In this document: positions 37,069 through 53,400 of the stretch, in pieces
How the letters are laid out: each line of letters starts with the position of its first letter
Position numbering within the stretch: the stretch's first letter is position 1
Assembly (NCBI GenBank): GCA_002104985.1
Contig: MCGO01000059.1
Span: 1 to 64,000 of the forward strand
DNA from: Rhizoclosmatium globosum
Lineage: Eukaryota; Chytridiomycota; Chytridiomycetes; Chytridiales; Chytriomycetaceae
DNA length: 64,000 nucleotides
Direction of reading: 5' to 3'
Made by a program: the position numbers and the translations under genes
The notes under the pieces: generated by a model
The model's input: the letters and a program-made list of their open reading frames with translations, nothing else
What the model was told of the DNA's origin: nothing
The model's database searches: none

Positions 37069-38238
37069 ATGTCAGCACCTGTCAAATTGGAGCCACGTCT
37101 TCTGCGCTGCATCGTAGTAGGACAGCCCCGGGCCTCGGCAGTATTCCAAGTGAAAGCCAGTGAAGGAGACTCTGTCGCCAAGCTTCGGCTTCGAATTGGG
37201 CGGCGGCTTTCGTCGTCGCTTTCGAGACGAGGAGCAAGTGCGGCGCAGTTGATGTTGTTTTTTGGTGCGTTGGTTGGCGTGGCTGAACTTGAACAAGTTT
37301 CTGTTCTTTCTGGGGCCTTTGAAGCGGGCGAGTTGCTTGGCCTGGTTCCGTTGTTGAGGTTATTGGACAAACAACTACTCAAAAACTTGCTTTGGATGCC
37401 GGAATTTGAGGGTTCGGAGGTGCATGTGGTAGTGGCCCTGTCGTCTGCTGCCAGTGTCAGTGGAAGTGTCAGTGGTAGTGTCAGTGGTGCTGGTGCTGGT
37501 GTTTCAAGCATTGTCTATGATGGGACAACTTCCAGTCCGCTTCCGAAAACTATCCATCAAACTGTCCCACAAACAATCTCTCTCGTTGAACTGCCAGACG
37601 ATGCTGTCATCGATCCTCTTATTCCGGTACTGCGCTCACGTGACAATTCCGTGGCTTCCCTTCGAGGTCGTGATGTGCATACAAGTTTTACTGCTACGCC
37701 GTCTCCAAGATCTCGAAACCGTATTCGAATTCGGACTAAATCAAGTGATTCTTCAATTAACTCAAGCACGTCCCCCACTCGTTTCTCATGGTCTTTCAGA
37801 AGGCGTCCATCCGGTGCTCCGTCTCCTACTGTTTCAGTCTCCACTCCAAGGCCGGGTGTAGTCATTGGTGTCCGTTCCCTTAGTAACCCTACTTCCTCAG
37901 AAGCTATTCTCTCTCCCACTCCTCCAATCATAATAATCGACCCACCTTCTATTCACTCGAATCGCGATGAATCTGTCCGTTCTCGCGTCTCTTCACTCGC
38001 TTCAAACTTCTCTATGGCTTCAAAATTGTCTGTCTTGAAAACTACATTTTCAAGAAACAATGCTTCACACTCTGGCACCTTAGGTCGTTCCACTACAGCA
38101 TCTGCATTGACGCAGATTCCGGCCGCTGCTCAATCCTCTTCTACTCTTCTGTATCAAGAGGAAGAATTCTCATATGGATGCTCTGGCTGCTTTGCCTTTT
38201 TCTTTCGTTCCTCCAGAGGTAAAGGGAAAACACTCTAG
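37069..38238 (+). CDS. Ser-rich protein with possible Crinkler-type N-terminal domain
   Basis: A single-exon frame encodes 389 residues; ATG at 37069. Residues about 8-125 start LRCIVVGQPRASAVFQVKAS, contain a hydrophobic LMLFFGALVGV segment and end with EGSEVHVVVALS. This order (LxCxVVG, xFxV, LxLF, final VHVVV strand) resembles the ubiquitin-like header of Crinkler (CRN) proteins known from chytrids and oomycetes. The usual variable C-terminal effector domain is replaced by about 250 residues of Ser/Thr/Pro/Arg-rich, probably disordered chain ending in YGCSGCFAFFF and a basic tail. No signal peptide is seen. The domain call is by eye and needs a profile search; otherwise this is a hypothetical protein. 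Confidence 0.5.
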   Translation: MSAPVKLEPRLLRCIVVGQPRASAVFQVKASEGDSVAKLRLRIGRRLSSSLSRRGASAAQLMLFFGALVGVAELEQVSVLSGAFEAGELLGLVPLLRLLDKQLLKNLLWMPEFEGSEVHVVVALSSAASVSGSVSGSVSGAGAGVSSIVYDGTTSSPLPKTIHQTVPQTISLVELPDDAVIDPLIPVLRSRDNSVASLRGRDVHTSFTATPSPRSRNRIRIRTKSSDSSINSSTSPTRFSWSFRRRPSGAPSPTVSVSTPRPGVVIGVRSLSNPTSSEAILSPTPPIIIIDPPSIHSNRDESVRSRVSSLASNFSMASKLSVLKTTFSRNNASHSGTLGRSTTASALTQIPAAAQSSSTLLYQEEEFSYGCSGCFAFFFRSSRGKGKTL

Positions 38239-38553
38239 CGTAACTCTCCACTTGATTTGCTGCATACAGCCATGCATATTTATAATTTAGTTGCTGTGTT
38301 GAGTTGGATGGAATTATTTACTATGATTGCTGCGGACAGAAATAACAACAATCCTCCAACATACATGAATTCTGCTTTTACAAATAGGAATTCCATTTGA
38401 AATGGGTTGACAAATACTTTGTGTGTATCGTGACAATTCTTTTATCTTTCTTGGCCTCAAAGGTCCATGGTAAATTCCGACTCTGTCACTTCCTCAATCC
38501 TCATCCTCTGAACGCGTTTCATCGAACAGCCAAAAGCTGCACAAGTATACGAC
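38239..38553. promoter_or_regulatory. Intergenic region upstream of ABC copy 2
   Basis: These 315 bp hold the 3' flank of the Ser-rich protein gene and the promoter of ABC copy 2. They are AT-rich, with a CT-rich stretch (CTTCCTCAATCCTCATCCTC) about 70 bp before the start. No defined motif is recognised. Confidence 0.35.
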
Positions 38554-42845
<4,292 letters not shown>

Positions 42846-42890
42846 TTTCATAGAATAGTGATAATCGAACATAAAAGAAAACTTCCCCAA

Positions 42891-44491
42891 ATGCCAAAGG
42901 TTGTTGAAAAGAAGGCTGCCAAACCATCACCAGTTTCTCCACCAGCGAAGGACGCCAAGAAAGGAGTAAAAGCTGAGAAAGCTGAGAAGAAGGCTGCCGA
43001 GAAGGTTGAGAAGGTGAGACCAGAGCTTGTGCAACTTGGTCCCAATTACTCAAACAAACAACCAAACAGGCTCCAGTCCCTGAGTTCAGCTGTGTCCTCA
43101 CCGACATTGAAGTAAGCTTAACCAGCCCCAATCAGGGCACTGGAGCATGCACCTAACTAGCAGCTCTTTCCGTTCAGGGCACCACCACCTCAATCTCGTT
43201 TGTGCACGAAGTCCTCTTTCCCTACGCCCGCGACAATGCCCTCGATTTCCTCACAAAGCACTGGGACTCAGACAAGAACTTGAAGCCGCTGCTCGATGCC
43301 CTCAAAAGCCAGGCCGATGAGGACAAAAAGGCCGGCAGAAAAGATGTCCCAGACCTCAACGCGAAAAAGAAGGACGTCCTCATCAAAAACTATGTGGCGT
43401 ACATTCACTCAATGATCAAGGAGGACCGCAAAATTGGGGCTCTCAAGAACTTCCAGGGCTACATCTGGAAGTTTGCCTACGAGGACGGAAGTGTCAAGGG
43501 ACAGTTGAGTACCATTGGATCAAGAAAAAAGTGAATGTTAATGTATCTCCTACTAGCGTGTATCCCGATGTTCTGCCAAGCTTGAAGAAGTTTACTGAGA
43601 ACGGAATCCCAGTGTATATTTACTCTTCGGGCAGCATCTCTGCACAGAAGCTGATTTTTGGGTTCTCAGAAGCGGGAGACCTCTTGCCTTACTTCAAGGG
43701 TCACTTTGACACTACCAGTGGCAGCAAATTGGAGAAAAAGTCATACATCACTATCGCAAACGAAATTGGAATTGAGCCATCAAAGATTTTGTTCTTGAGT
43801 GACAATGTGAAAGGTGAGCAGTTTTTTTATTATGCATCATCAATGCACGCCTTTCTAAATCATAGCAACAGAAATCGAAGCTGCCAACGAGGCAGGTTAC
43901 ATTACTTGCATTCTTTTCCGTCCTGGAAATGCCGAGCTCGTCCCTGCTCCTGTCAAGTCTAAATACACTCTTCCCAACAAAGACGCAACCAAAATCCCAG
44001 TCGCAAAAGACTTCAACCAGTTGTTCTCATTCAATGATTACTTCAAATTCGACAAGTCAGCCCGTGCTCATGCCAAATCGGATGCGTTGGCAGAACAGCT
44101 TGTTCAGAAAGCAGAAGCAGACAAAAAGCGTGAGGAAATCAAAGCGAAACATTTGAAGCAGATCGAGGAAGCAAAGAAAGGGAGCAAGAGAACTGCTCAA
44201 ATTGAGGCAAGAGAAGCCAAGAGACAGGCCGCGGCTGAAAAAGCCAAAGATCCAGTTTCGAAATCTTCTCCAAAGAAGAGAAAGGCCGATGAAGCCGAAG
44301 CGGAGGAAGCTAAAGTAGTTGAAGTGGAGAAGCCTCCAAAGAAGGCCAAAAACTCTCCTACTCCAAAGAAGGCCAACAAAGATGAAGAGGAGAAACCTTC
44401 AAAGAAGGTGAAGGAATCTCCAACTCCAAAGAAAGTAAACAAGAAGGAAGACAAAGCTGTGCCAAAGAAAGGCAAAGTCGGAAAGAAGTAA
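42891..44491 (+). CDS. UTR4: Enolase-phosphatase E1 (acireductone synthase) with Lys-rich extensions
   Basis: The protein has 455 residues in five exons (42891-43013, 43070-43111, 43178-43503, 43557-43813, 43872-44491). The HAD core starts at about residue 47: LTDIEGTTTSISFVHEVLFP holds the nucleophile Asp; YIYSSGSISAQKLIFG is motif II and LFLSDNVKEIEAA motif III. This enzyme converts 2,3-diketo-5-methylthiopentyl-1-phosphate to acireductone in the methionine salvage pathway (yeast Utr4, human ENOPH1). The usual length is about 230-260 residues. Here about 45 Lys/Ala/Glu residues precede the core and about 160 Lys/Glu-rich residues follow, with repeated SPTPKK phrases that look like nuclear-localisation or nucleic-acid-binding tails. 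Confidence 0.9.
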
Positions 44492-44514
44492 ATCCGTTCA
44501 ATATATGAGGCGCA

Positions 44515-44520
44515 AATAAA
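44515..44520 (+). terminator. Poly(A) signal AATAAA of the enolase-phosphatase gene
   Basis: AATAAA lies 23 nt after the stop codon. The convergent coiled-coil gene ends at 44557, so the two 3' ends probably overlap. Confidence 0.55.
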
Positions 44521-44556
44521 ATCCCTCTTTATTTCCAAAATGAACTCATCAAAAAA

Positions 44557-47500
44557 TCACATTTGTCCCAAATCACGCTCCTTAATACGAGCTCTAATTG
44601 CATCTCTGATTGATTCAGTTCGACTGCCAGTGGTGCTAACTGCACGTAAACCTGTTGTTGTTCTGGCCGAGCCCCAACCATTCAATCCTTCTGTGTCAGA
44701 CTTTGCCTTCAACGTTCCCGCAGAAAACTTGACGTCCTTTTTGGCCCCGTACTTAGAGTCTGCGACCGATCTTACATGAGCACCAGCAGTGGCAGCTCTA
44801 GTAGCGGCGCCAACCCCACTACCAAACATCACTTTCTGAGCTGGCTCACTGAATGCTTCCAAATCCTTTTCTGTGAAATAAGTTCGAAGTCCTTCCAACG
44901 AAACGTGACGAGAAAGTCCATTTCCGGTTGATTCAGGTTCCGTGTAATGACGAGTTTCACTGGCTTCTAACGCAGGAGCCCTTGAACTATATCCACGGTC
45001 TACAGGAGCTTTGCGAACAGTTGAGTAGTAACTTGCAGGTGCAGTGGCACGCTTCAATTGAGCAGCGTTGCGAGGAGTAGGTGCTGAATCAGAGGAATCA
45101 GAATCTTCACGTTTAGTGCTGGCGATTCGAGCCATTGGAAGAGATGTTGGAGTCGCAGAACTTCCAAGGTTACTTGTAAACGGGATTCGAGATTGAGAAG
45201 GCTTGATAGAAGATTCAGCCTCTCCAACTGCCTCTGAAAACTCTGAAATACTGTCAGTATAATCATGGGAACCAAACTTGCGACGAATGGATTGGATTGG
45301 GTTGTTTGACGCAAGTTTCGTCATCGTACGGGATGTTGGGTAGACTGCGGCAGGCTTTTGGGATGGGAAACGAGATGTGGAGGTTGTGCCATAACCAGAT
45401 AGAGTTTCGTTCGAAGCATAATACCCAGTTCCTTCAAGCTGAGAGACAACAGTGTCGGCACTAATGGACACATTATCATAATCAGCCAAAGTGCTGGCGT
45501 GAGCGGAGTTGAATCCAGTGACTCCGCTGGATGAAATGGTTTCAGGACCATCTGAAGAGGCTCTTCGCGAAGCATCATGGACTCGCAGAGAATCACCGCT
45601 ATGGGCAGATAGCTTGCTTGCTGTCTGAGTAGATCTCTTTGAAGATTTCTGTTGCTGTTGGAGCGATTGAACTTGAGTCAGTGTCTCGTCGAGTTTTTTG
45701 CTTAAATTTTGGTTGGTGCTGTAAAGAGAACGTGAGTTGAAAGCGATATACATAAAACACAAACCTTGTTAGAGACACAATTACATTGACCAAATCTTTG
45801 TTTCCAAGCAAGTCTGTTTCGCTTGTGCTGCGTACACTGGAAGCTACATCAACGTCAGCACGTCGAGACCACAAATGATTACGATCAATGGCACCACCAG
45901 AAGCTTTTAGCTCCTCAACCGCAGGAACAACATCATTCCACATTTTTTTCAGATCGTTAGCGGTAGAGACCAAGGCAGCAGCAGCTTCCTTCAACGAACT
46001 CTCTTCCTTTGCGATTTCCTGGTATTTTCTTTCAAGTAGCTCAACGCGTTCATCAACAGCAAGTTTTGTATTTTGGTCAGTCGGTCCACTTGGTGTCAAC
46101 GATCTCATTGAACCAGACTTTTTAATGGTGCCAGATTCAATCATTTGGGTGAGTCTGAGGACATTGTTTTGTAGTTGACGGTTAGACTCCTCTAATTCAG
46201 CAATCTGATTCACATCCTGACTGCGAAGCGCGGAAATATCGTCAATGTATTGTCTCAAATCCGCATTATCCTTCTCCAGCATAGCGATTTTGGATACAAG
46301 CTCCTCATTCAGGACAGATTCGGCACCGTAGCGAAGAGACTCTTGTCTTTCGTTTTCAATAGATTTTTGAAGTTCTTCAACCATCATGCGCTCGTTCTGG
46401 ATTTCACGCATCGAGATTTCTTCACGTTCTTTCAATGCGGTGTGGGCCTGTTGAAGTGATTCAAATTCAGAACGAATTCGGGATTCGTTTTCCTTCATAG
46501 AGTTGTCAATGTACGCTTTCATTTCAGTGAAAGAAGCCACTGCATCATCCAAAGCAGATTGTTGAGATGCAAGGCTTGCTTGAGCGTCCTGGATTTCCTT
46601 CGCCTGATTGGTCAATTCAGCTTTTTCATGCTCAACTTCCCGCTTCATTTGCTCCACACGAGTCTTTTCGTCATTGACTTCTTGAGAAAGACGGTAAAGG
46701 TCGTCAGATTGAACTGCCAACTGTGCTTCACGTTGTTGAAGATCCGCAGCCTCGAACTGAAGGCGTTGAACATCCTCGTCGTAATTTCTTCGGAGTTCCG
46801 CCAACTGCATTGCTTCCTGGTTGGCCATATTCGATGCTTGTGCCAAAAAGTCGTCTTCTCGCGATCGGATTTCAGCTTCACGGACACGCAAAGATTCCTG
46901 ATCTTCTCTCAGCCGTTCGGCCAGCACATCCAAAGCATTTCTTGCCTCTGCTAGGCGAGCTTGTTCCAATTCTGAGTTTCTGAACTGATTCTCAAGAGCA
47001 GCCTTATCGTTTTCAAATGCCAAGAACCCTTCTTCAAACTCTCGTCTCCTGCTCTCAATTTCCAATTCTAGAGCTCTCAATTCGCGTTCTTTCACGTCCA
47101 ATAAGCTTTGCTGGTTTTGAACGTATGCTAACCCGTCCTCTCGTTCCTTGGTCAATTCCTCCGAAACTCGTTTGCTATCCTCTTCTCGTTCACGAACCCT
47201 TGACACACTTGCTTCAACACGATTCAGAGCCTGAGCACTTTCTTCCTTCAGCGCTTCCGCCTCACGTAATCGCTCTGCGACTTCTGCCTCCTTTTGACGA
47301 ACTTCTGCCCACAAAGCTTCAACCCCCTCACGACTCTTTTCAATCTCTGCAATACGGACTCGCATGCGGGAATCAAGTTCCTCCGATCCAGTTGTGACAA
47401 GAACACTTTCACGATCTTGTACTTCACGGTCTCGAGCTTCAATACCAGCGGCCCAGGACTGCAACTCTGCTTCATGTGCATGAACGGCTGATTCACGCTC

Positions 47501-49913
47501 AACAAGGAACCGTTCTCGTTCTTCGATTTCTCGCATGCGTTGCTCCAAGTTCCCAAACCCTTCTACAATTTGTTTCAAGTCGGCCATATCTTGCATCACG
47601 GACTCCCGCTCGGCTTCGAGTTGGGCGCAGCGTTGTTCAATTAGGAGACGGGACTGGATTGAGTTGGTGAGGTGCTGTTCGGTGGCGGCGGCTTGACGGG
47701 TTAAGGCGTCGTTTTCTGTCACAAGAGTTGTATATGTGTCGGCGCCAATTTGAAGTGTCCCTTCATCAGTGGCAGTTGCAGGATCTTGGGCATACAGATC
47801 TTCTGGTTGTTGGTACTGTTGCCCTTGTTGTTGGTAGTACAACTCCTCAGCTTCTTGTTGTTGTTGATAAAGACTGGTATCAATTGGAGGCACAAGGGCG
47901 CTGGCGGACCTTGATCCACGGGGCGATCTCTTGGGTGTTCGGAGTTGAGGTGAAAACCCAGAACGTTCAGGAATTGGGGAAGTGGTTGCCTGGAAAGACA
48001 TTGAATTGTGCTTAGATGCACTTTGTTGATTACTGTAGTTCATCATATTTGAAGATGGTCGTCGTGAGAGCGATGCGTTGTGAATTTGAGTGGGTGATGT
48101 TGGCCATGTCTGAAGACCTCCACTAAATGGAAACTCCCCAGCTGTTCCACCGGTCGAGAAAGGAATGCTACCACTATTTGAGAATGGAATCGGAGATCCA
48201 GCTTGTGGAGCAGGCGCACGAGACAGAGTCGTTGGAGAAGAGAGGCGTGAGCGACTTGGAGATTTTGGTTTGAGAGATGATTTACGGGAGCGAGGTGATG
48301 GCGATGGTACTGTCTCCTGACGGAATACATTGCTCTCTGTATGTGAAATAATTCCAGTGCCGAATAGGGTTGACTCTTGTCTCGAGTTACTTCGGCCTCG
48401 GCTAAGTCCATCGAAAGGAGAAGCTGTTGTTTGTATCGGTCCGCCGAATCCTGGAATAGCGTCGTGAGAGACTGTGGGAGCAAGAGATGGGTCCCATGAC
48501 ATGTTATTGTTGTATGTATCCTGCGAAGTATTTCTGAATAACAATGGCAATACTTAGAATTTGAGTAACGCTTTGTAAATATTTTTACCCGAAAGGAATA
48601 GACTCTTGAACCGAAGGTTGCAGTGGATAGTCGCCATAGCTCAAAGTAGAGTCTACCGACGGAACAGATTGCACAGAATAGTTACTTTGATCGTAAGGAT
48701 TATAGTTTGATACGTCTTGAGCCTGTCCCGGTTGCAAGTATTGACCATTCTAAAATCGTGTGAACTTTTGGTTTATGAAACGAAACTTATGCATCCAACC
48801 TGATCGTAATAGTATTGATCTCCGTAATATCCAGCATTTTGATCATATTGCTCGCCTTGAGGATAGGCTTGCTGTTGGTAGTGCTGTTGTTGAGTATAAT
48901 TTGCTTGCGGCGGGTATGCAAGTCCAGTTGCAGGATCGATGTAGCCACCTTGGGCACCATATTGATACGCATTTGGATCATATGGCTGATGTTGCTGCTG
49001 TTGTTGTTGTTCGCCATATGAATATTCTGCATGAGGAGGTTGTTGTGCATAGTAACCATCCTGACTGAAGTCTCTCCCTTCCTGCACACCATACTGATAC
49101 TCTTGCGGGTGTGAATATTGGGCATCTGGCACCGCAGGCAGAGATGTGACCGAATTCGCAGCAGCAACAGCACCCGAAAACAGTTTTGATGCCATACCAA
49201 ACACACCAACAGTGTCCGTGTTTCGCGCGGGAGAAGCGGCAGATGGACTCCGCGGCGGCAGTTGTTTCGCGCGGGAAGGCGAGCGAGAGAGCGAGCGAGA
49301 CCGGCGCTCTTCACGGGCCTCGCTGAGTTGTCGCCGGGCGTCGTCGAGGTCCGAGTCTGGTTTTATGATTGCGGCGGCCGTGTTTGTGACGGCCGAGACG
49401 AACGAATTGAAGTTGTTGAACATTGAACGACGGTTTGGCTGGTTTGGTTTGGTTGTTGGTTAGTTAGTGACTAGTGATGTACAAGGCATGCCATTACTTG
49501 GGAGACAGACGAGGCATCGACGGCCTGGGGCGGCGGTGGAGTGTACACACTTTGCTGTTGTTGCTGTTGCTGTTGCTGTGTGCTGTTGATTGATGTTCGA
49601 GAGGGAGGTCGGTTCTCAACTGAAAGGGAGTGTTAGTGGGGAAACAGTGTCAACCAACTACGACACCACCCACCCGCAACAGGAAGTGGAGCAAGCGGAT
49701 TAGCCACAGGAACCAATGAAACAGGTGTAAATGACTCAGCCGGAGTCGCTGTTCCGCTCTGCTTTTCAGGAGCTTCCCCGTCCTTCTTTTTCTTTTGGAA
49801 CTTGCCCAGCTGTGTTTTAGGCCATCAAGTGTTAGTTGAAACTATGGTTTAGTGCTCCAGGTTACCTTTTTGCGCGCTAGTCGCAGCTTCTCGTCTCGAT
49901 CCGTGGTGTCCAT
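44557..49913 (-). CDS. Long coiled-coil protein, golgin-like
   Basis: Seven exons (49913-49866, 49809-49674, 49619-49498, 49438-48800, 48749-48589, 48533-45765, 45718-44557) join in phase to 1678 residues. The N-terminus DEKLRLARKKLGKFQKKK is the short amphipathic-basic opening common to golgins of the GM130 type. Then come Gln- and Tyr-rich disordered parts (runs of Gln, PYDPNAYQYGAQGG), a Ser/Pro-rich region and, from about residue 650 to 1280, an almost unbroken coiled coil with heptads of Leu, Glu, Arg and Gln. The tail is Ser-rich and basic. A tether or scaffold at the Golgi or cytoskeleton is the best guess. There is no catalytic domain. The long body and tail frames are uninterrupted. 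Confidence 0.72.
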
Positions 49914-50484
49914 CCAACGTCAATATTGATGATGGTCCAAGGATTTGCAAGAAAATCAGAACATCTCTTCTCTCTTCCTTTCTTCATTATCCTTTCTCTT
50001 TTTTTATGGAAGAGAATTGGAATTGTCGGTTGTCAAAACAAAGAGTGGAAACCTTGCTCTCGAAGGATGGTTGAAGTACCTATTGCTCACTCGAATGAAA
50101 CTCCTCCTCCTTCAACTTTATGGTAACTCATTCAATACAATTTGTCTATTCTAACACTATAGCAGTAGGCATCCTATCTGCCAGTTTCTCTTCAAACACG
50201 CGTCAGCGAAAAGGAATTTCTCCGTAGACCAATTTCCTATGGCAGAAGCTGTTATTTATTTGGCGTTCGTCTTTTGTTTTGTGATGGGACTTGCAGCTCT
50301 CACTCTCACTGAGCATTCGAATGATTCTGCCAGTCAGAGCAGCATCATGGGCATTGATGTAAAGATTTAGAGGGCTTGAGGGATTAAAGAACTTCGTCTT
50401 GTCTTCCTTTCTCTCTTCTCCTCTCTTCTCTCTCTTACTATTTCACGTTAAATAACATCATTTTCTCGGACAAACAGCAGTGAG
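49914..50484. other. Intergenic region with a small reading frame
   Basis: It lies between the divergent starts of the golgin-like gene and the SNF2/RING gene. A possible 5' UTR intron (GTAACT.. ACTATAG, about 50123-50161) and a CT-rich tract (50405-50445) precede the SNF2 start. Confidence 0.4.
50239..50370 (+). CDS. Possible 43-residue single-pass membrane peptide
   Basis: An ATG frame encodes 43 residues: a hydrophobic segment (VIYLAFVFCFVMGLAALTL) followed by a Ser-rich polar tail. Length and layout resemble small ER or mitochondrial subunits, but I recognise no family, and the frame may be chance. It could also act as an upstream frame for the next gene. Confidence 0.25.
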   Translation: MAEAVIYLAFVFCFVMGLAALTLTEHSNDSASQSSIMGIDVKI

Positions 50485-53400
50485 ATGCCGCCAATCTACA
50501 TTGACAGTGACTCCGACTCCGACTGCGAGGTACGAATGTTTTAGCAACGCGTGCACCGTGACTCAATAGATAAAGAGCAGGTGATAGACCTCACTGGCGT
50601 GCAGAACCCGCTCACGTCGTCTGTGCATCGCGGGCCGCCGAGACCCGCGGTGCTTTCCTTTAATGCTCATTCTTATGCGGGCTCTGGCTCTGGCTCTGGC
50701 TCTAGTTCAAGCGCACCCAGACCAATCATCAACAACAACATCGCCACCAGCAACTCGAACTTGCTCGTGCGTGTCAAGGCCGAGCCTGAGCCGAATCGCC
50801 TTATCGAATTGGACGATGTTGCAAAGACTCCAACTCGCTCAGGCAACTTGAAACCCGCTTTTCAAGGGACTCTTGCTCTCGCGACTCAGACGTCCCCGCG
50901 TTTGCCACTCGGTCTCGTGCAACCACAACCACAACCACTTCAATTATTGTCACAATTACTGCCACCACAACCACCACCCGCACCCGTAACGCCACTTAAG
51001 CAGACCCAGTCCCAGAATATGCTCAAAGGGAAATTACCTCAGACTCAATCACCACAAAAGAACATGAATTCACTTGTCGAAATCCTACGTGTCGCTGCCC
51101 ACGCCCCACCCTCAACCAATCCATTTGATGACGGCGGTGATGACCTCGCAGAAATTCTGTTTCCTCGAAACGGCCCTCCTCTCGTTCAACCCAACCTGCC
51201 CCTCAACATCCAACTGAATCCCTCATGGAATTCCTTGATATTGCGAATGACAAGGATAAAGAAGCGGAGGAAATCGATGTCAGCATCGTGATCAAGTAAG
51301 TAAAATAACTTTTCTAGAATATGCACTCCAACACGTTTTGACAGAAAACATGGAGGCAATGGAACTCCAAAAGGATTTATTGACGTGAAACTCCATGAAC
51401 ATCAAGTAGAAGGATATGCCTGGATGGCAAAAATTGAAAACTCTGAAAAGAATGGTGGGCTTCTTGCCGATGATATGGGTCTTGGAAAGGTATGGCAGTT
51501 GGGTTGAGAAACTGTGAGCGCAGCGAACGATTCTTGTTAAGCAAATCGCGCAGCAAGTAATTAAAAGAGGAGGAACTGTGAGTGCAACGAACGAATCTTG
51601 CTTGTAAAGCAAATCGCGCAACAACGGTATGAGTGGAGCTCATGTCAATCAAATTGAAAGAGGAGGAACTGTGAGCGCAGCGAACAAACCTTGTGAACCA
51701 AATCGCGCAGCGTGTTCACGAGCGGAGCTCGTTTTCATCAAATTAAAAGAGGAGGAACTGTGAGTGCAGCGAACGAACCTTGCTTGTAAAGCAAATCGCG
51801 CAGCAACGGTATGAGCGGAGCTCGTTTCAATCAAATTGAAAGAAGAGGAGCAACTTTCTGAAGCAAATCGTGCAGGATGGCATGAGTGGAGCTTGATACG
51901 AGGAAGAAATCCAGGTCTTAAAGTTTTGGCTCTCTAATTTATGAAACTGCCCTTCAATAGACAATCCAGACCCTTGCTCTGATTCTTGGAAATAAACCAA
52001 GGTCCAAACGAGAGTACGGTCATGGAACTCTAATTGTTTGCCCAGTTTCTTTGCTCCGACAATGGCAAAAAGAGATTGAAACCAAAACAAAGGGCCTTAC
52101 CGTGTACATTCACCATGGGCCGAAGCGAACTAAGTCCAAATATGAATTGTTGGAATACGACATTGTGTTGACGTCATATGCAGTGAGTTGGGAATTTTGT
52201 TGGAAGCTTTTAAATTCTTTACACTCATGCTTATAGATTGTCACGAATGAGCGTGGAAAACCTGCTACTTGGGATCCCGTCACAAATGAATTGTACGAGC
52301 CTGAAGTGAAGGCAGGTCCCATTTTCCGCGCTCGATGGCATCGAGTCATTCTCGACGAAGCCCATTACATCAAAAACAAGAATGCTGCATCTTCTCTAGC
52401 CTGTGCTGATTTAAAAGCCAACAAGCGGTTCTGTCTTACTGGCACACCTATTCAGGTACTTTCTCTTGTTTATTTTTCTCATTTTTCCTCATCCCATAGC
52501 ATTATATCCTCACAAACTCACAATGCGACTACACATTCACCAAATTTAGAACTCTGCGGATGAAATGTATTCCCTCTTTCGATTCCTTAGAGTACCACAC
52601 TTTTGTGAATATGCATACTTTAATGAAAAAATCGGCCGTCACATCAAAATGGGTAAAAACGATTCAAAACAAACTCTTATGGGTATGACACGTCTCCAAT
52701 GCGCTCTGAAACCGTATCTGTTACGTCGCACGAAAAAATCTAAAAAGAAGGACGGTACCTCGATTCTCGTACTTCCGAAACGAGGTGTTGAGATTGTTGA
52801 AGTTGAATTTTCGGAAGCGGAACGTGGCTTTTATGATGCATTAAGTTCCTATGCAGAAAGCAAATTCAACAAATATTTAGAGCAAGGAAAAGGTAAGGCT
52901 GGATTCTAAGACGAAGGAATTATTGTTAATTAATTACCTCTATCCCTTTCAACAGTCATGAACAAGTTTCATCACGTTCTTCTCATGATTTTGAGACTTC
53001 GTCAAGCATGTTGCCATCCTCATCTTTTTTCTGAAGTTTTTAAAGACTTTGCGAAAGGAGAAGGATTGGATGGAGGGCTTCACCGTATTATGGGTGGTGG
53101 AGGTGGCAGAAACGGAACCAATGGAACCAAGTCAAGAAAGAGAAGACAGAGCAATGCGGTAGATAGTCGGGGAAATGAAGATGTAAAAAGCTCTAGTTTG
53201 GGAATTGTAAAGGATACCGATGCAGCTCTATTTGAGAGCTCAGATGAAGAAGAAAACAGGTCTGATTACCACAAGTGTGGAGGGAGTAGTATTTCTATGG
53301 CTGGCTCCAAGCGCAAGGCACCTTCGGGAATGAAAGAATCTCCGCATGCAAAGAAACTTCGATTGGCGAAAACCTTGATGACGAGTGCTGTATTTGAAAG

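Noticed and set aside
49926..50154. Two overlapping hydrophobic frames upstream of the SNF2 gene
   Set aside because: They overlap in two frames, have no family motif, and one runs into a probable 5' UTR intron.
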